DNA of 64,000 nucleotides from Earliella scabrosa (Eukaryota; Basidiomycota; Agaricomycetes; Polyporales; Polyporaceae): NCBI GenBank assembly GCA_022605405.1, contig JABYQQ010000017.1:248001-312000 (forward strand). Reading direction: 5' to 3'. Position numbers and translations under genes: made by a program. Positions 1 to 11,965 of this stretch are shown in pieces. The number at the start of each line of letters is the position of its first letter. Position 1 is the stretch's first letter. The notes under the pieces were generated by a model. That model ran no database searches. It was not told the DNA's origin and saw only the letters and a program-made list of their open reading frames with translations.

Positions 1-1764
1 GGCATGAGTGTTTAGCGAGGAGAAAGCGTACCAGAGGTGTAGATCTGAGTACGTACAGCGGCTTGCGACCAAGTCTACTGCGACATAGGTGAAGCTCTGC
101 GGCAATACCGCACCCTAGACCACGATCAGCTCGTGCTTATGGGCCGCGCACGACAGAACTTACACAGATAAGGCAAAGAACGTTGAATGCACTGAGAGGT
201 CGCGTGAGTTCCACGTCAAGTGCAGTGCGATTCAGATCGTATTTGCCTTATCAGAAGACCTAGAGTGCGATTTATCATCAGCATCGTTTCGTCTAGGCTA
301 TCAAATTGAAGACGAACCGGTATTGATCGCATACATGATGAGGATGTTGATCATCGAGTCCGTCCTGTCGCAATTCGTGAGTTCTAGTAGGAACAATCAT
401 TATCGGAAGCAATCCCTACCTCTTGATCCCGGTGCGACTCTTCCGGAGAGAGTAGATAAGAACGGCGGTAAGCAAGAAGTCTGTGGCCGTAGCCGCAGCA
501 TTTCTAGCTGATACCAACCACTGGATGGGTAAACGTGAGCTTGCTTATGGGTATGCTCGCAGTATTGTCAAACATACCGCCCACTTGAGTGCATCATCAA
601 GATGCGGCGCACGGAATCTGCGATAGACTCAGCTGGTCTCGTCGTCCACCTCGTGATATAGTAGACGTACATCTCGACGGTACACGCTTGAGATATAAGT
701 GCGTCATCACTACGTGCCAGGAATATTGCCTAGAAACGGTAACTCACCGATCGGGAACCCTGAAAGTACCGGAGCGTGGATTAGCTCGTCGGTCAGTCTC
801 GACAAGAAGCGAGGACACTCCACCTAGCTCCGCGAGCATAAGAATCACCTGTAGAGGACGATTGTGAGTCCTCAATCGCAATGAGTAGGGTACTGACGCA
901 CCGCAGTATAAACGATAATCCTGTAGCGTCGTCCAACTGGGTGGTCTCAACCTGTTAGTTCCAGAGCAGACCCAGGGCAATGAGTATTGCGTACTAAGCC
1001 ACACTCGGCGAGCGAAGAAGGTTTGACAAGTCACGGCGACACTCGCCTGGGATACAAGCACGGTGAGTAATGCCAGCCTTCGACGGTATCACCTACTTAC
1101 CGGAAACACGGCCAGAAGCTGCAACCGCTTTCCATCAGCCTTCCTCGAATGATTACTCGGAGCACGCTGAGCGTACCGCGAATGACCTGAGAAGTACCAC
1201 AAAGTGGGTTAGTCGCAACAATGGCGCTCGGAAATTCCTCGTCATACCAATACACAGCCCGATCGAGGTCCGGATTCGAGTAGTTCGTTACCAAGAGGTT
1301 GTAGCTACATAGGGTTGTCAACGCTCGAGTCGCTTTAATACACTACCCAGTTGGAGGGAGAGTAACTTACCATGCGTCCACGTTGAACCCGGTGACGATC
1401 GTTTCGAGGACGCTAGTGACATCGTCAGCCGCGAAGCAGTGTGGTAGCCGGTGACCTCATAAGCGTACAGTGCAGCAATTACCTCAAAAATATTGTAGGT
1501 CCAATGAGCGTGGGTAATAGCGCGATGAATATGACTGACTTACCAAGGCCTTCAGCCACAGTGCGTCCTCCGAGTAGACTCGGAAGTATCCATACGCCTG
1601 GTGGAGTACAACTCCATATAGCCTGGAAGACAGCTCAACATTAGCCGCGACGTGCAGATAGAGCTCGCACGCACGCACACGAGTGCACAACATGTGCCTA
1701 TGAGGAACGCGCCGAGGGTGTCGCTGAGGGAGGGTTGTGTATAGGACTCCGGAATCGTAGTCAT
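1..1764 (-). CDS. DUF6534 family membrane protein (copy A), cut by window edge
   Basis: Multi-exon gene read on the minus strand from an ATG at 1764. Exon 1 holds the family start motif SDTLGAFLIGTC, exon 2 LYGVVLHQAYGYFRVYSED, and later exons hold YNLLVTNYSNP, FFARRVWL and DSMINILIMYAINTG. These match the Agaricomycete DUF6534 family, integral membrane proteins with about seven spans and no known function. Four micro-exons are visible: 14 nt at 1469-1482, 10 nt at 1177-1186, 18 nt at 1101-1118 and 13 nt at 247-259, followed by a 28-nt exon. The 13-nt exon is followed by GC instead of GT, so this intron would be GC-AG. I see no stop in the joined exons. The C-terminal exon with the usual LNSR motif lies beyond position 1. 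Confidence 0.82.
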
Positions 1765-4700
1765 CCCGATGAAAATGGAGTAGTCTGCAACCAGAGTCGA
1801 TAGTAAATGCCAAGCGCAAGGGAGGGCTAACGCCACCAAGGACACCGCCTCCTCACTTATAAGTATGGGGGTGGGCGAACGACACACCGTCTGATCGGCA
1901 TTTCAACGCGCCTCCTATGAATAGCATATCACGACGCCGTAAGACATGCGCCATTGCAGGGAGTCGTATCCAATAGAAGTCGAAGCTGCCTGCGCCAATA
2001 GCGGTTCTGTCATCAACGAAGCAGTCAGTGCGATGCTCGAGAGATGGAGTCAGACCACACAATGTACAGGTAAATGTCTGTGTCCGCGGTTAACTAACCG
2101 AGTCAACCGGGCATTCCACTCCGGAGGTTGATTGGGTAAACATGAGCGGTCCTTGCGCAGGGATGACAGAGCTGAATGGCCCATGGCTGCAATAACAGAG
2201 TTACCGAATACCCCATTTGCATCAACGGGAAGAGCGCCTGCGACTGATCGTCTCATAGAATGAACCAATTGAGTTGCGAAGACTCACTTATACGAGTTCA
2301 TCCGCCGCTTCACGTATGTATCGTTCTCAGGCCGCGATGCGTGCAGCTGTAAACCCTGGCGAGGCTGCAGCTTCCATTGGGTGGCAATTGCATCCATATA
2401 CGTCCGATCTCGTACTGCCCATATACGATGACGTAGGCCGTGCGATAGCTGAACCTTGAACAATACGTACAAGAAGTAGCGGACGCGAACATGCACCGCA
2501 CGATGTATAGCGGCAACCGCCGCCTCAGCGTTTCACGTACAGCAAGTATCGAACGTTGAAGTAGGCCGACGAGTCATGAATTATGGGTCAAAGTAGGATG
2601 GCGTGACCATTGCAGCGTTAGCAGCGTTCAGGAATAGTCGACTGTATGGGCTCCATGTGCAGGCGATGTCGAAGAGAAGCATGCCTTCGGGATCCATATG
2701 AATAGATGGGATAACGTGAGCATCAGACTCAAATGTGCTCGGCGAGAACTCACCGCGGCCCAGCTTCCCGAATCATCGTGCTCGTGTCGAATCAGTTCAT
2801 TCGCTGTGGCTGTGGTGAATCACGACCTCCACCACATATCGTACGACAGGCTGGGGGTACAAAGTCCAGCTTTGAGCATCTTCCCCCAGCCCTAACGCAC
2901 GAGTACCAGCCTGTATCCCCCAGTCCCTCCCTCCATACCAACTCGTATGCACGTCGTGGTAGCCAGGAGGGACCGCACTTGGTGGCGTCAGCGTAGACCC
3001 TCACCCTTCCGGAGCTTGATTCTGGTGACGGCAGAGACGGAGGGGACATCAAGAGACCTTCTTTAACCATCCGATACAGGAACTTGGCGGCTTGTGCTGA
3101 GCGTTATGTACATGGTACAGCGCTGGCATGATAGTCATGCGAGCGTAAGATAAGAATTCGCGGAGTGCCTGTAGAGCCACGCTACGTCAGCACATCTGAG
3201 CGAGTGCTTGCACGAGAGGAGTAGGAACACCGCGAACGAAGGACACGAAGGACAAACACGGATAGGAGAGCACACCCGCGGTGAGATGGCACACCCCTCC
3301 ACCCCGGGTGGGACCTTCCGTATCGTGCAGCGCAGAGCGGTGGGATCGGGGAGTACAAGGTTCTCAACATGGGGTGCTCAATCATCCAAATTTGCGACCA
3401 CAGTGTAGCCCCGACGCACAATGATAATGCTTCGGAGCTTGTCGCAGTGTGCAAATTGCACGGCGCAATTGTCCAGATGAGCTGGGAATGCCCGCCGGCT
3501 ATTGCCACCTCGAGTAGGACAACGAGATGGAGACTCACCAAGACGTTGCCACTCTGATCTCTGTCTCGTAGACCTCTCTCAACCCGAGATCCACATCTTC
3601 CTTCCAAATGCCTTCATGAGAGTATGACAGGGCGTGTAGCTGCCTGTAGTCAACGTCGCCACCTCCAAGGGGCTCATCGTGATCTCCCAGCGAGAACGCA
3701 GAGGCTGGATAGAAGATCTTCGATCAGTATCATGATCAGCGGGGATTTCACTGACTACACACCTCGCTATAGTGCAACTTCAAGTTGTGGTCAATGGTAA
3801 CAATGCCATGTTCGCGTTTCCACTGAACGAGAGGTGAAAACTGCTCCTCGGGCGCGTTGAAGAATTGAGGGAGTCACCGTGTGGTCGCATCAAAGAATTC
3901 AGCGGGATGGCTCCCTCAGAGTTACGAAAGGCACCAGATGTCACATAACGAGGTGTTCAGAGAGACATAGGAGAGGCAACTTTATGGAACTGCTCTGGAC
4001 GAGAGCCTGAGCGCCCCAGACGCCCGCTGACTAAGCTGATCACTCACCTCCGACTCACAGCAATGAGCATGACACTTGCGTTGAACCATGCCGCGGCATA
4101 CTAGGTACGAAAATCCTTTTTGGTGGCGTCTCAAGCTATTTTCCGTGGCTCTCGGTCTATTGAGAGCGAGGAGGAATGCGCATGAGAGCTCATCGTATTT
4201 GCAGGCTGGACCTCTCGTTACTATGAACTTGTTGCCGAGCGCTGCGGCAAGCTGGACTTGGCGGGATAGAGACACGCCGGAGCAAGCAGGGGCCTGCGAG
4301 TCCGACCGACGCCAAATCCCCCGGTGGTACTACGGTGCGTCCTTGGACATCTGCCTGATTTGCGCGGCATGGCTCCCCGTTCCGGCTCGCCCATCGATGC
4401 AGGTTGCTCTGTTACGGAATGCGAGCGCCGGCCGTGGCTGGTCTGCGGGCGAACCCTGTCTGTCGTTGGGCGAAGAAAGACGGTGATGATAAGATGGTGA
4501 TGTTTGGAGACGAGACGAGAGGAGAAGTCGAGCGTCCTTGCGGTAACCTACTATCCCCACGTGCTCCCATCTTCCAGCAGCACAGCGCTCGTCTGCCATA
4601 TGCATGGACCCTGCTCTCCGAACACGGCGGAGACGATGCATGGCCTACGTTTCGGGTTCCACCCGAGTCTGCCAGCTTGTGGAGACCTCTTTCATCCATG

Positions 4701-5249
4701 TGGTGCAGTTGGCGGTCTCTCAAGAGCACAAGCTGAGGTTGTGGGTGCTGCGCGACGATGCCATTCACTCTCCATTTGACGGGACCTGCAGGTACCTGGT
4801 TCCGAGCTCAGATCATGAGCAATAACACGGGGATAGAGCATCGGGAGTATGTGAGTACTTTTGGCGTCGCTAGCGCTCTCTTGAGTGTGCGTACTCGCAT
4901 TCCTCAGTTAAAAGCGGTGCTAGGTGTCTAGGCGAGGGTACAAGCGTGGCACCGTTAATCGAATGCTCCTACATGCGGGCCGTCACGGCTCCATGAGGAG
5001 GCTCAACATGAGGAGGCTCGATACACGGGGAGCGGAGGTGAGGAGATATCTTTGTTATATCCAGGATCGATCAACCTTTGATGATGAGGGAGATGCAACC
5101 TACGGGCTCGCTGTCTGCCTTATAGGGGAGCATATGGAGTTTGTGGTTTCGTATGACAGGCTTCTTGACAAGCGCTCTTGCCCTTTAGGACTATAAGGCC
5201 GTGGGGTCATGCCTACCAGACCGTCCTGCACCCTCACGTGAGGATTAGA
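1765..5249. other. Region without a recognisable gene
   Basis: About 3.5 kb with only short unsupported frames. A minus-strand stretch near 2300-2500 faintly resembles the central DUF6534 helix, but I could not build exons with splice sites, so it may at most be an old relic. I see no RNA gene or mobile element ends. Confidence 0.4.
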
Positions 5250-5279
5250 ATGCCCCCACCAGCACAACTCGAACCTTTT

Positions 5280-7413
5280 ATGGCTTCCGAGCGCAGCACC
5301 GACGAGTACAGGTGGGCGCAGTCCTTCTTCAGTGGAATCCTTCTTGGAACAATGCTCGCTCTTCCGTAAGGTTCCGACTACTCGAGCGGTACACAGCTGA
5401 AACCATTCATAGGCTCTATGGACTGACTGTTCAACAAGCATACCAGTATTTCCGCATGTACCGAGAAGATAAGCCGACCTTAAAAGCTCTGGTAGGTTCT
5501 TGCGTGACACTGTGATTGCATATTGTATGTTGAATTGTCGCACAGGTGTTTGGGATCCTGTAGGCTCTCCGATTCCCCACTACTACCGCATTACTGACCG
5601 GACATTTGACAGTGTGATGGACACGTTTCACTCGGTCGTCGTCGTGCACATATGGTATGTTGGTGTGTTGTGTCATTAGACTTGATCCATACTGATCCTT
5701 GTCCCATAGCTACTACTATCTCGCCCTAAACTACCTCAATCCCGATTCACTACAACGAATGACATGGTGAGGGGTCTGACATATACCCTTCATGCCACTG
5801 ACACTCAACGCGTCCTTCTCGGTGTCTCTTTACAGGTCAGCATCGGTAAGTAATATAAATTCTCAGCAGAGTAGCATGCTGTCTGCTTAGCACAACGTCA
5901 CATGCATCATAGATATTGCCAGCATGCACGGTTCGTGTGATCTCTCCCTCCAACTACACGTCACTCACTCCATGGTGTCGTCGCAGGGAGTACTTGGTGT
6001 TCTGGCCCAGCTGTAAGGAGCTGTCTGCGCTTGATCTCACACTACTGACCACAAGGAATAGATTCTACGCGCGTAGGATATACCTAGGTGCGAGGATCCA
6101 GCTCGCTCCTATGTAGATTCTAACATCAAGCACCAGTGGGTCGGAAGTATAAGCCTGTGGCATTCATTGCTGTAGGTACACGACTTAACCATAAGCTCCA
6201 TCATATCGGCGATAGCTGATACACGCATACCATTCAGGGGATCTTGATGTTTGGCATATTACGTATGGTTTCGTTCGAACTTCCTCGAGTGTCTAACTGA
6301 CAACCAAACTCCGTACCTCAGTCATGTGCATCGGTGTGTTCAAGTCCTTTGTGTCAACGTGACTCGGAACTCACCAGTCACCTTACATATAGTGGACAGC
6401 GTAGTAAGGTATTTGGTCGAGATCTCCGACAACAGAATGAAAGATCGCTCATAGAACGTATCACAAGCTTCATGGACCCTTCAATCGGCACCGCGTCTCG
6501 AAGTCCGGTGAGAGGCTAGAACATTCTCCTGAAGCCTCGGTTATTCCTGACCTCATTCATAGTGGTTCGAGCCGTTGCTCATCACAGCTGTGATGGTAGT
6601 CGACCTCCTCCTCACAAGCACGTTCATCGTCATATTACATCGGAGCCGATCCGGCTTCGCGAGGTGAGATCTATGTTGGTCTGCCACCCCCATCCGGGTC
6701 CATAACCCTGCGCTACACGTTCACAGAACCAACATCATCCTGGACGCTCTCACGTTCTGTGCTGTACTAGCCAGTGAGACTTCTGAACCACTCGATCCAT
6801 CGAACAGTAGTTCTGACATCTGTGCTCGAACGCAGGCTTGCTTAACACGTATGTTCTATCCTTCAATGCATTCTCGGTTGACGACTCTGACGAGCTCCTA
6901 GAGCTATCGCCCTCGCCATGTTGATCGGAGTACGTCTCTTCACTTACCAGTGATGCAACTTCCGCGCTGATATCACACATGGGTGCACAGTCTATCATTA
7001 CTCTCTATCACGGTAATGATCCTTTCACAGCAATCTCCATACCCGCCACCAAAGGTATGGTCTACGAATCCGCTGCATCATAGACCCATACTGACAGCAC
7101 CCTAAGTCTACAGCAACTCTGTTCTGATTTTGTAAGAGACGCATCCGGAATTACCTCCCCGTCCCAGCTGAAGTTCGTACTTCTCAGCCTGAACATGCGT
7201 CGCACTCTTGCGAATCCCACCGCCTTACAGAACGAGACCCTCGTCTTCGATCTCAGCATGTTCGTTCGCCACCAGATGCCCAATGGCACTACAAATACGA
7301 ACCAGTCAACCCAACCGGTATGGGTTTACAGCTCGGAGCTGTCCAAGAGTTCTTCGGTGCTGACAAACTTGGGCAGCCCGGTACTTCCTCTCAGTCGGAC
7401 ACATGTGTCATGA
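5280..7413 (+). CDS. DUF6534 family membrane protein (copy C)
   Basis: Plus-strand gene with many short exons. The start is taken at the ATG at 5280, giving FFSGILLGTMLAL in exon 1; an in-frame ATG at 5250 is an alternative. Exon 2 reads LYGLTVQQAYQYFRMYRED. Micro-exons sit at 5546-5559 (14 nt), 5836-5845 (10 nt), 5913-5930 (18 nt) and 6836-6848 (13 nt). Later exons give YYYLALNYLNPDSL, FYARRIYL and the central helix VVDLLLTSTFIVILHRSRSGF. The last exon runs to a TGA at 7411-7413 and contains the tail that usually starts with LN-R (here LSLNMRR). Function is unknown; the hydrophobic segments fit a seven-span membrane protein. Exon borders between about 6.1 and 6.5 kb and 6.9 and 7.1 kb are the least certain part. 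Confidence 0.75.
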
Positions 7414-8149
7414 ACCCTCCCAGTATTGCAGAACAACCGGCTTCCGGCATTGCGACGTCGCAAGACACACTGCCAAAGTAGTGCCGCGACGCAGCACTCC
7501 GACCCATCACGAACTTTCAGGAGCAGCACGCGCATACCAACAACCCATCCTCGTGCGCGTGCTCGTGATGACCATGTCGATGATGCGCACCGCGCACCGC
7601 TGCGCGTGTACAGACGGCCTCGCACTCGACCACGGACGACCTCCGGACGTTTAGCGACTCGACTCCGCGCGCGCCACTGTGCACCGTCCATCCGGACCAC
7701 TCCCCATCCCCATCGTGCGCTCACTCGTTTTGCATCGCGACCTCTTGCCGCATACCCTACGATACGTTTATGGTAGTTTTCTAGTCATTTCCTCCCTACC
7801 GTTCGTTCGCGCGACATGTTTTCGTGGCTTCGCCGCATTTAGTAGCTTAGACGCTCGTTTAGCATTAGCCGGGTTTCGAGTTCTTTCCTCTCGCTCTTGG
7901 CTTCGGACGCCCGTACGCACTCATATACTCGTAGCTAGCATCTCAATACACGGGTTCTTCTTCCCCACCATTGTCTCGTACTAGTCCGATTCTCGTCTCT
8001 CGCTCTCGTCTCGTTTCGTGCTCAGCAGCTCGCGCTCGCCACCTCGACCGCTCGTATTCGTATCATTCCGCACACACACACACTCTCTCTCTCTGACCAC
8101 CACACTCTCTACCACACTCACTCACCCACACCACTCGACTCCCCTCGTG
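7414..8149. other. Pyrimidine-rich spacer
   Basis: No gene seen. The plus strand is C/T-rich, with runs of CA and CT dinucleotides at about 8068-8130. It may be promoter-like sequence or simple low complexity. Confidence 0.35.
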
Positions 8150-9810
8150 CACGCACAGGCCGGACTCACGCACCCTTCACAGACCGACGCCGACACACCC
8201 AGGCGGACGTCTATCATATACATCATCGATTACTCGAGTATACTCACGTGGCATGTGTCCTCCGCGTCGAGGCCAATATAGTAGATGTACATGTCCCTTC
8301 ACGACCGCATATCGGTCCCCGCGCTAGATCGGACGTCTTGTCTACCAGATGGAATACATGACCTCGACTAGACAGAGCATGAACGTGAGCGTCTCGATCG
8401 TGCAAGCACAGTGGGAGGAACGGAGGAGACGCACTTGAGGGAGATACGCTTCGCATCACACCCAGCCATCGCCACCATACCAACCCGTGCATCGTCGGCA
8501 CTCGGCGGGGCAGCGCAGACGTCGACTCCGGCCGGACTGAGTGATGGCGAAGACAGGTAGAGTGGCGATCAAGGCGACCGCGACCTTGGTCGCGACCCAG
8601 ACGTGAGCGAGCACGTCCGCAACCGGTTGGAAGTCCCAGGCGCCCCTAGTACCGACGTGACCGGGCCAAAGAAGGGCTCTGGAAGGCATTTGCGAGGTTA
8701 GCAGCCGAAGAATTGCTAGTGGCGAGCGACCCACGCACTCAGAAGGGGCGCGTCGTCCATAGAGGTGCCGCGTGGACCGATAGGGGACCATCCTGCCATA
8801 TCGCGATCCGTCAGCCCAGATGTCTAAGCAGACAGTCAAGCTAGGTCATGAGTAGAACCCATCTCACGAGGACGAAGCGTGTCGACACCCGTGATGAGGT
8901 GAAGCCACTCAATCGAGCACTAAATCTTCCCGACCGTATAGCGCATGGTGGAATGGGAGTTGAACTCCACGCACGAGTGTCTCGCCATGTCATCAGCCCT
9001 CGACAACACATTGGTCGTCAACAGCATGTCATTGCACCTGTTCCGCCGACGTCCATAGGTTGCACCTCGCAGAAGTTCCACATGCGCATGGAATGACGAG
9101 AATCCTCGCTCTGACTGCCAGCATCGGAACATGAGATAGCTTGGGATACTCACCGTTCCCCAGTCGATGCGTCAGGACAGTTTCTGGAATGCTCAGCCCC
9201 GACTCCGGATCAGGTCTTGGAATGCCTCGTCCAGAGTAGCGAGATGCGAGAGGAGAGTCGAGATTGTGAAGGGCGAGTAGCGCGTCCTTGGATCTGCGAT
9301 GGAGTCCTGCTGGTTCTCGCCGAGTGTGGGGAGATGGAAAGTATACGGTCCTCTCGACATTGCTTGTGATGGAACAGCCTTCGGCGTACGAGCTGTCGTC
9401 GATAGTGCGAGGTGGACTGGCATGATAGGGAGACGGGTGTATGCGTCCGACCATGAGACACGTGAACAGCGAAAAGGGGGACACTTCTCGTCGTGGTGCA
9501 ACATGCTGGGGACGCGTCGGCGTTGGAGTTATCAGAATGAACGCGCGAGGCCTCCTAGTTGACATGCAAACTGTTGCGGACGATGGCCACATATCCTATG
9601 AGTCCATCAGGCTCCAGCAGTAGACAGGACAGTATATCCTTCAGAGCTCGAGGACACAGGCTGAGATCTCGACCTGCAAACGCTTCAGCTAACACCATCG
9701 TGAGCGCACAGTGTACCACATACCTACCTAAGCACATGTTGTATCCCCACACACCCGAAGCATGCCTACGCGATGTTGCAGTCGCGTCTGCGAGTTTGCG
9801 CAGCAGCACG
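8150..9810 (-). pseudogene. Decayed DUF6534 copy (D)
   Basis: Minus-strand fragments follow the order of a DUF6534 gene but do not join into an open reading frame. At about 8638-8520 a frame reads ADVLAHVWVATKVAVALI followed by an SGRSR motif, matching the central helix and the SRTGF motif. At about 9600-9555, directly after an AG, a frame reads YVAIVRNSLHVN and then stops, matching the YYLVTN exon of the family with a nonsense codon. The remaining exons are only faintly recognisable. It is probably a dead copy. Confidence 0.42.
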
Positions 9811-10162
9811 ATTAGAACCTTCTCCAGCTCGGATGCGTTGGAAGATGATCATGAGTGCGCAGTGCGCGCCCACAGATTGGAATTTGTATGATCAGAGTGT
9901 CAGCGATGTGGACCCTCCAGTCGTCTATCTGCCACTAAGCCCGCTCAATCACTATAAATTGTGGTCAGGAAGTATAGGGTCGTATAGAGACAGCCACGAG
10001 AGCGCAGCCCGAGTCGGACACCGGAGTCGGAGATTCATCTGCTCCAACGGTCGACCTGTGGATGCCTTCTCAGTGAGCGTCCCGAGCCTCAGACGACGAG
10101 ATAAATATACCTGCACAATACACGCCCAACACGACTCGCAACCAATTTCGCCCCCAGCACCC
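9811..10162. other. Upstream region of the two-finger ZZ gene
   Basis: Between the decayed copy D and the ZZ gene start. Nothing is recognisable apart from an A/T-richer stretch around 9950-9970 (cactataaattg) that could be a TATA-like element about 200 bp before the ATG. Confidence 0.25.
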
Positions 10163-11066
10163 ATGACCAACGCCATAAACACCACACTCAAAGTCCTCGC
10201 TGCGCTCGCCGGGGAAGACGTGGACTTCGACGACGGCGATGACCAAGCAAACCGGGGACAGGACCAGCAGGACGACGTCTACGAGCAGATTGGCGATGCA
10301 CTTCAGATCGCCGGCGACGGACTGGAGGTGACGGGGATAGTTGTCGAGGAGATGGAGCAATCTAGGGGTTCGGATAGCGAGCGCGGTCGCGTCGTTCACA
10401 CCGACGCTGCATGTGACGGTTGCGGGGACATGCAGTCGATTGCGGGGGTGCGTCACAAGTGTCTGCAGTGCGAAGGTACGTCAGCGCCGATGTTCATGTC
10501 CCAAAAGTGCTCACGCCATAGGAACGCGCTCAGAATATGACTTGTGCGGAAGATGCGTGTCTACGCCTGCGATCCGCCACACGCATCCCGTCGCACATAC
10601 ATTCTTCCCCATCGTGAGATGCGGTGATCTTGGAGAGTACGCCGCCGCTCGACGGGGCCTCGACATGTCACCAGCGGCCCAGAGCGCGACAGCATCTCCG
10701 ACTTCGACAGCGAAGGGATCGCCGGTGCAGCACAACGCGTACTGCGACCTGTGCAGACAGCACCCACTCGTAGGAACCCGACACAAGTGCGTGATATGCG
10801 ACGGTTCGTTGTCTAATACTCCTCTCCCAAGCGAACAAGATCATGAGCTCACCTGGAATGACCCAGACTACGACCTATGCACCGCGTGCATCTGCAGCCC
10901 CTCCCAGCGGGCTCAGCACGACGTAACCCACGCGTTCTTCCCTATCAGCGTTCCAGGAGACCTTGCGGAGTATGGCAAAGCACGCGCTCGACGTCCCCCG
11001 CGCGCCGTGTTGAGTGGAAGTTCCAAGGTCATGGAGCAGCTCAGTGCATTGGGCATTCACAGCTAG
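10163..11066 (+). CDS. ZZ-type zinc-finger protein, two fingers
   Basis: Three exons (10163-10475, 10522-10803, 10867-11066) join to a 264-residue frame, with introns of 46 and 63 nt. The N-terminal part is acidic (Asp/Glu/Gln-rich, residues about 20-75). Two ZZ fingers follow. The first begins CDGCGDMQSIAGVRHKC and ends YDLCGRC with two His before AHTFFPI. The second begins CDLCRQHPLVGTRHKC and ends YDLCTACI with two His before HAFFPI. Each intron falls just before the YDLC part of a finger, as in the two other ZZ genes here. ZZ fingers usually bind proteins or N-terminal tails. Unlike its two relatives in the window, it has no DUF4139 neighbour. Confidence 0.85.
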
Positions 11067-11965
11067 AGTAGAGAGCGAGGGTGGCGGCAGCTCGTAGCTG
11101 AGGCCGGGAGAAAGCAACAAGGAATACGCCAAGGTAACGCGTGACATGCTGTGACATGCCTGGTGACGACCTGCCTCCGATAAGCCCGAAGTTCTTAAGT
11201 TCTGCCCGAGACATCCACCCTGGCAATGAGGGTAAGAAACCTCTCATACTTGGACTCGCTTCCAGCCGCAGTGCTAACAACGTGTAAGTATAAGTATTTG
11301 ACTCCCTTCAAATCCCAGTCCCGAAGATGACCATACTTACCTTGACTCGGCGTGCCAGTGTGGCAGTAATGATATCTCTTGCGGCGTTTCGTATTCGACT
11401 CGGAGAGGGTCCTTCCAATGCATAGTTTGCTTACTGCGTAAAGATCCCGTAGTAAACACCGGTTCTCGAAAGCATTCATTCCATACTCGAACCTGAGCTT
11501 GTGGGACGGGATGATCAGCTCGTGAGTGCTTCCTCGATCGTCCATCTGTCACTGCCATGAGATACACCTGACTGATGTGGGATAACAGCAATACCGCCAT
11601 TGTCAAAGAACGCTGCGACCGCTCAATACCCCCAGACGAGGCTGTACGGCTTCAACAGGCGCAAACCAGCCGTACGAATCTCCCCGTACAGCAAAGTCCC
11701 GCTTCCCGTCGATGGCAAGTGGTCGTGATTCCCTTCTTCGAATAAAGATGAGGACAGGTCGCGCTGATGCTCAATGGTGGCAGATAGCTACGAGGAGTGG
11801 AGATGGAGCTCGTCTCCATTCCCCTAGCCTATGCTATGCTCTGACGGGGTCTCACGCTGCCAAGAAGACGCTGTCTACGTTCGAGGGGCGATATATAGTT
11901 CTGAAGGGCAGCCGAAGTCCCCAGATGCCCGCGACCCTCTCTCACTACCCACCACGCGAGGCACC
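11067..11965. other. Intergenic region upstream of copy E
   Basis: About 0.9 kb with short frames on both strands, none with family resemblance. It probably includes the 3' end of the ZZ transcript and the promoter of the DUF6534 gene that starts at 11966. Confidence 0.3.
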
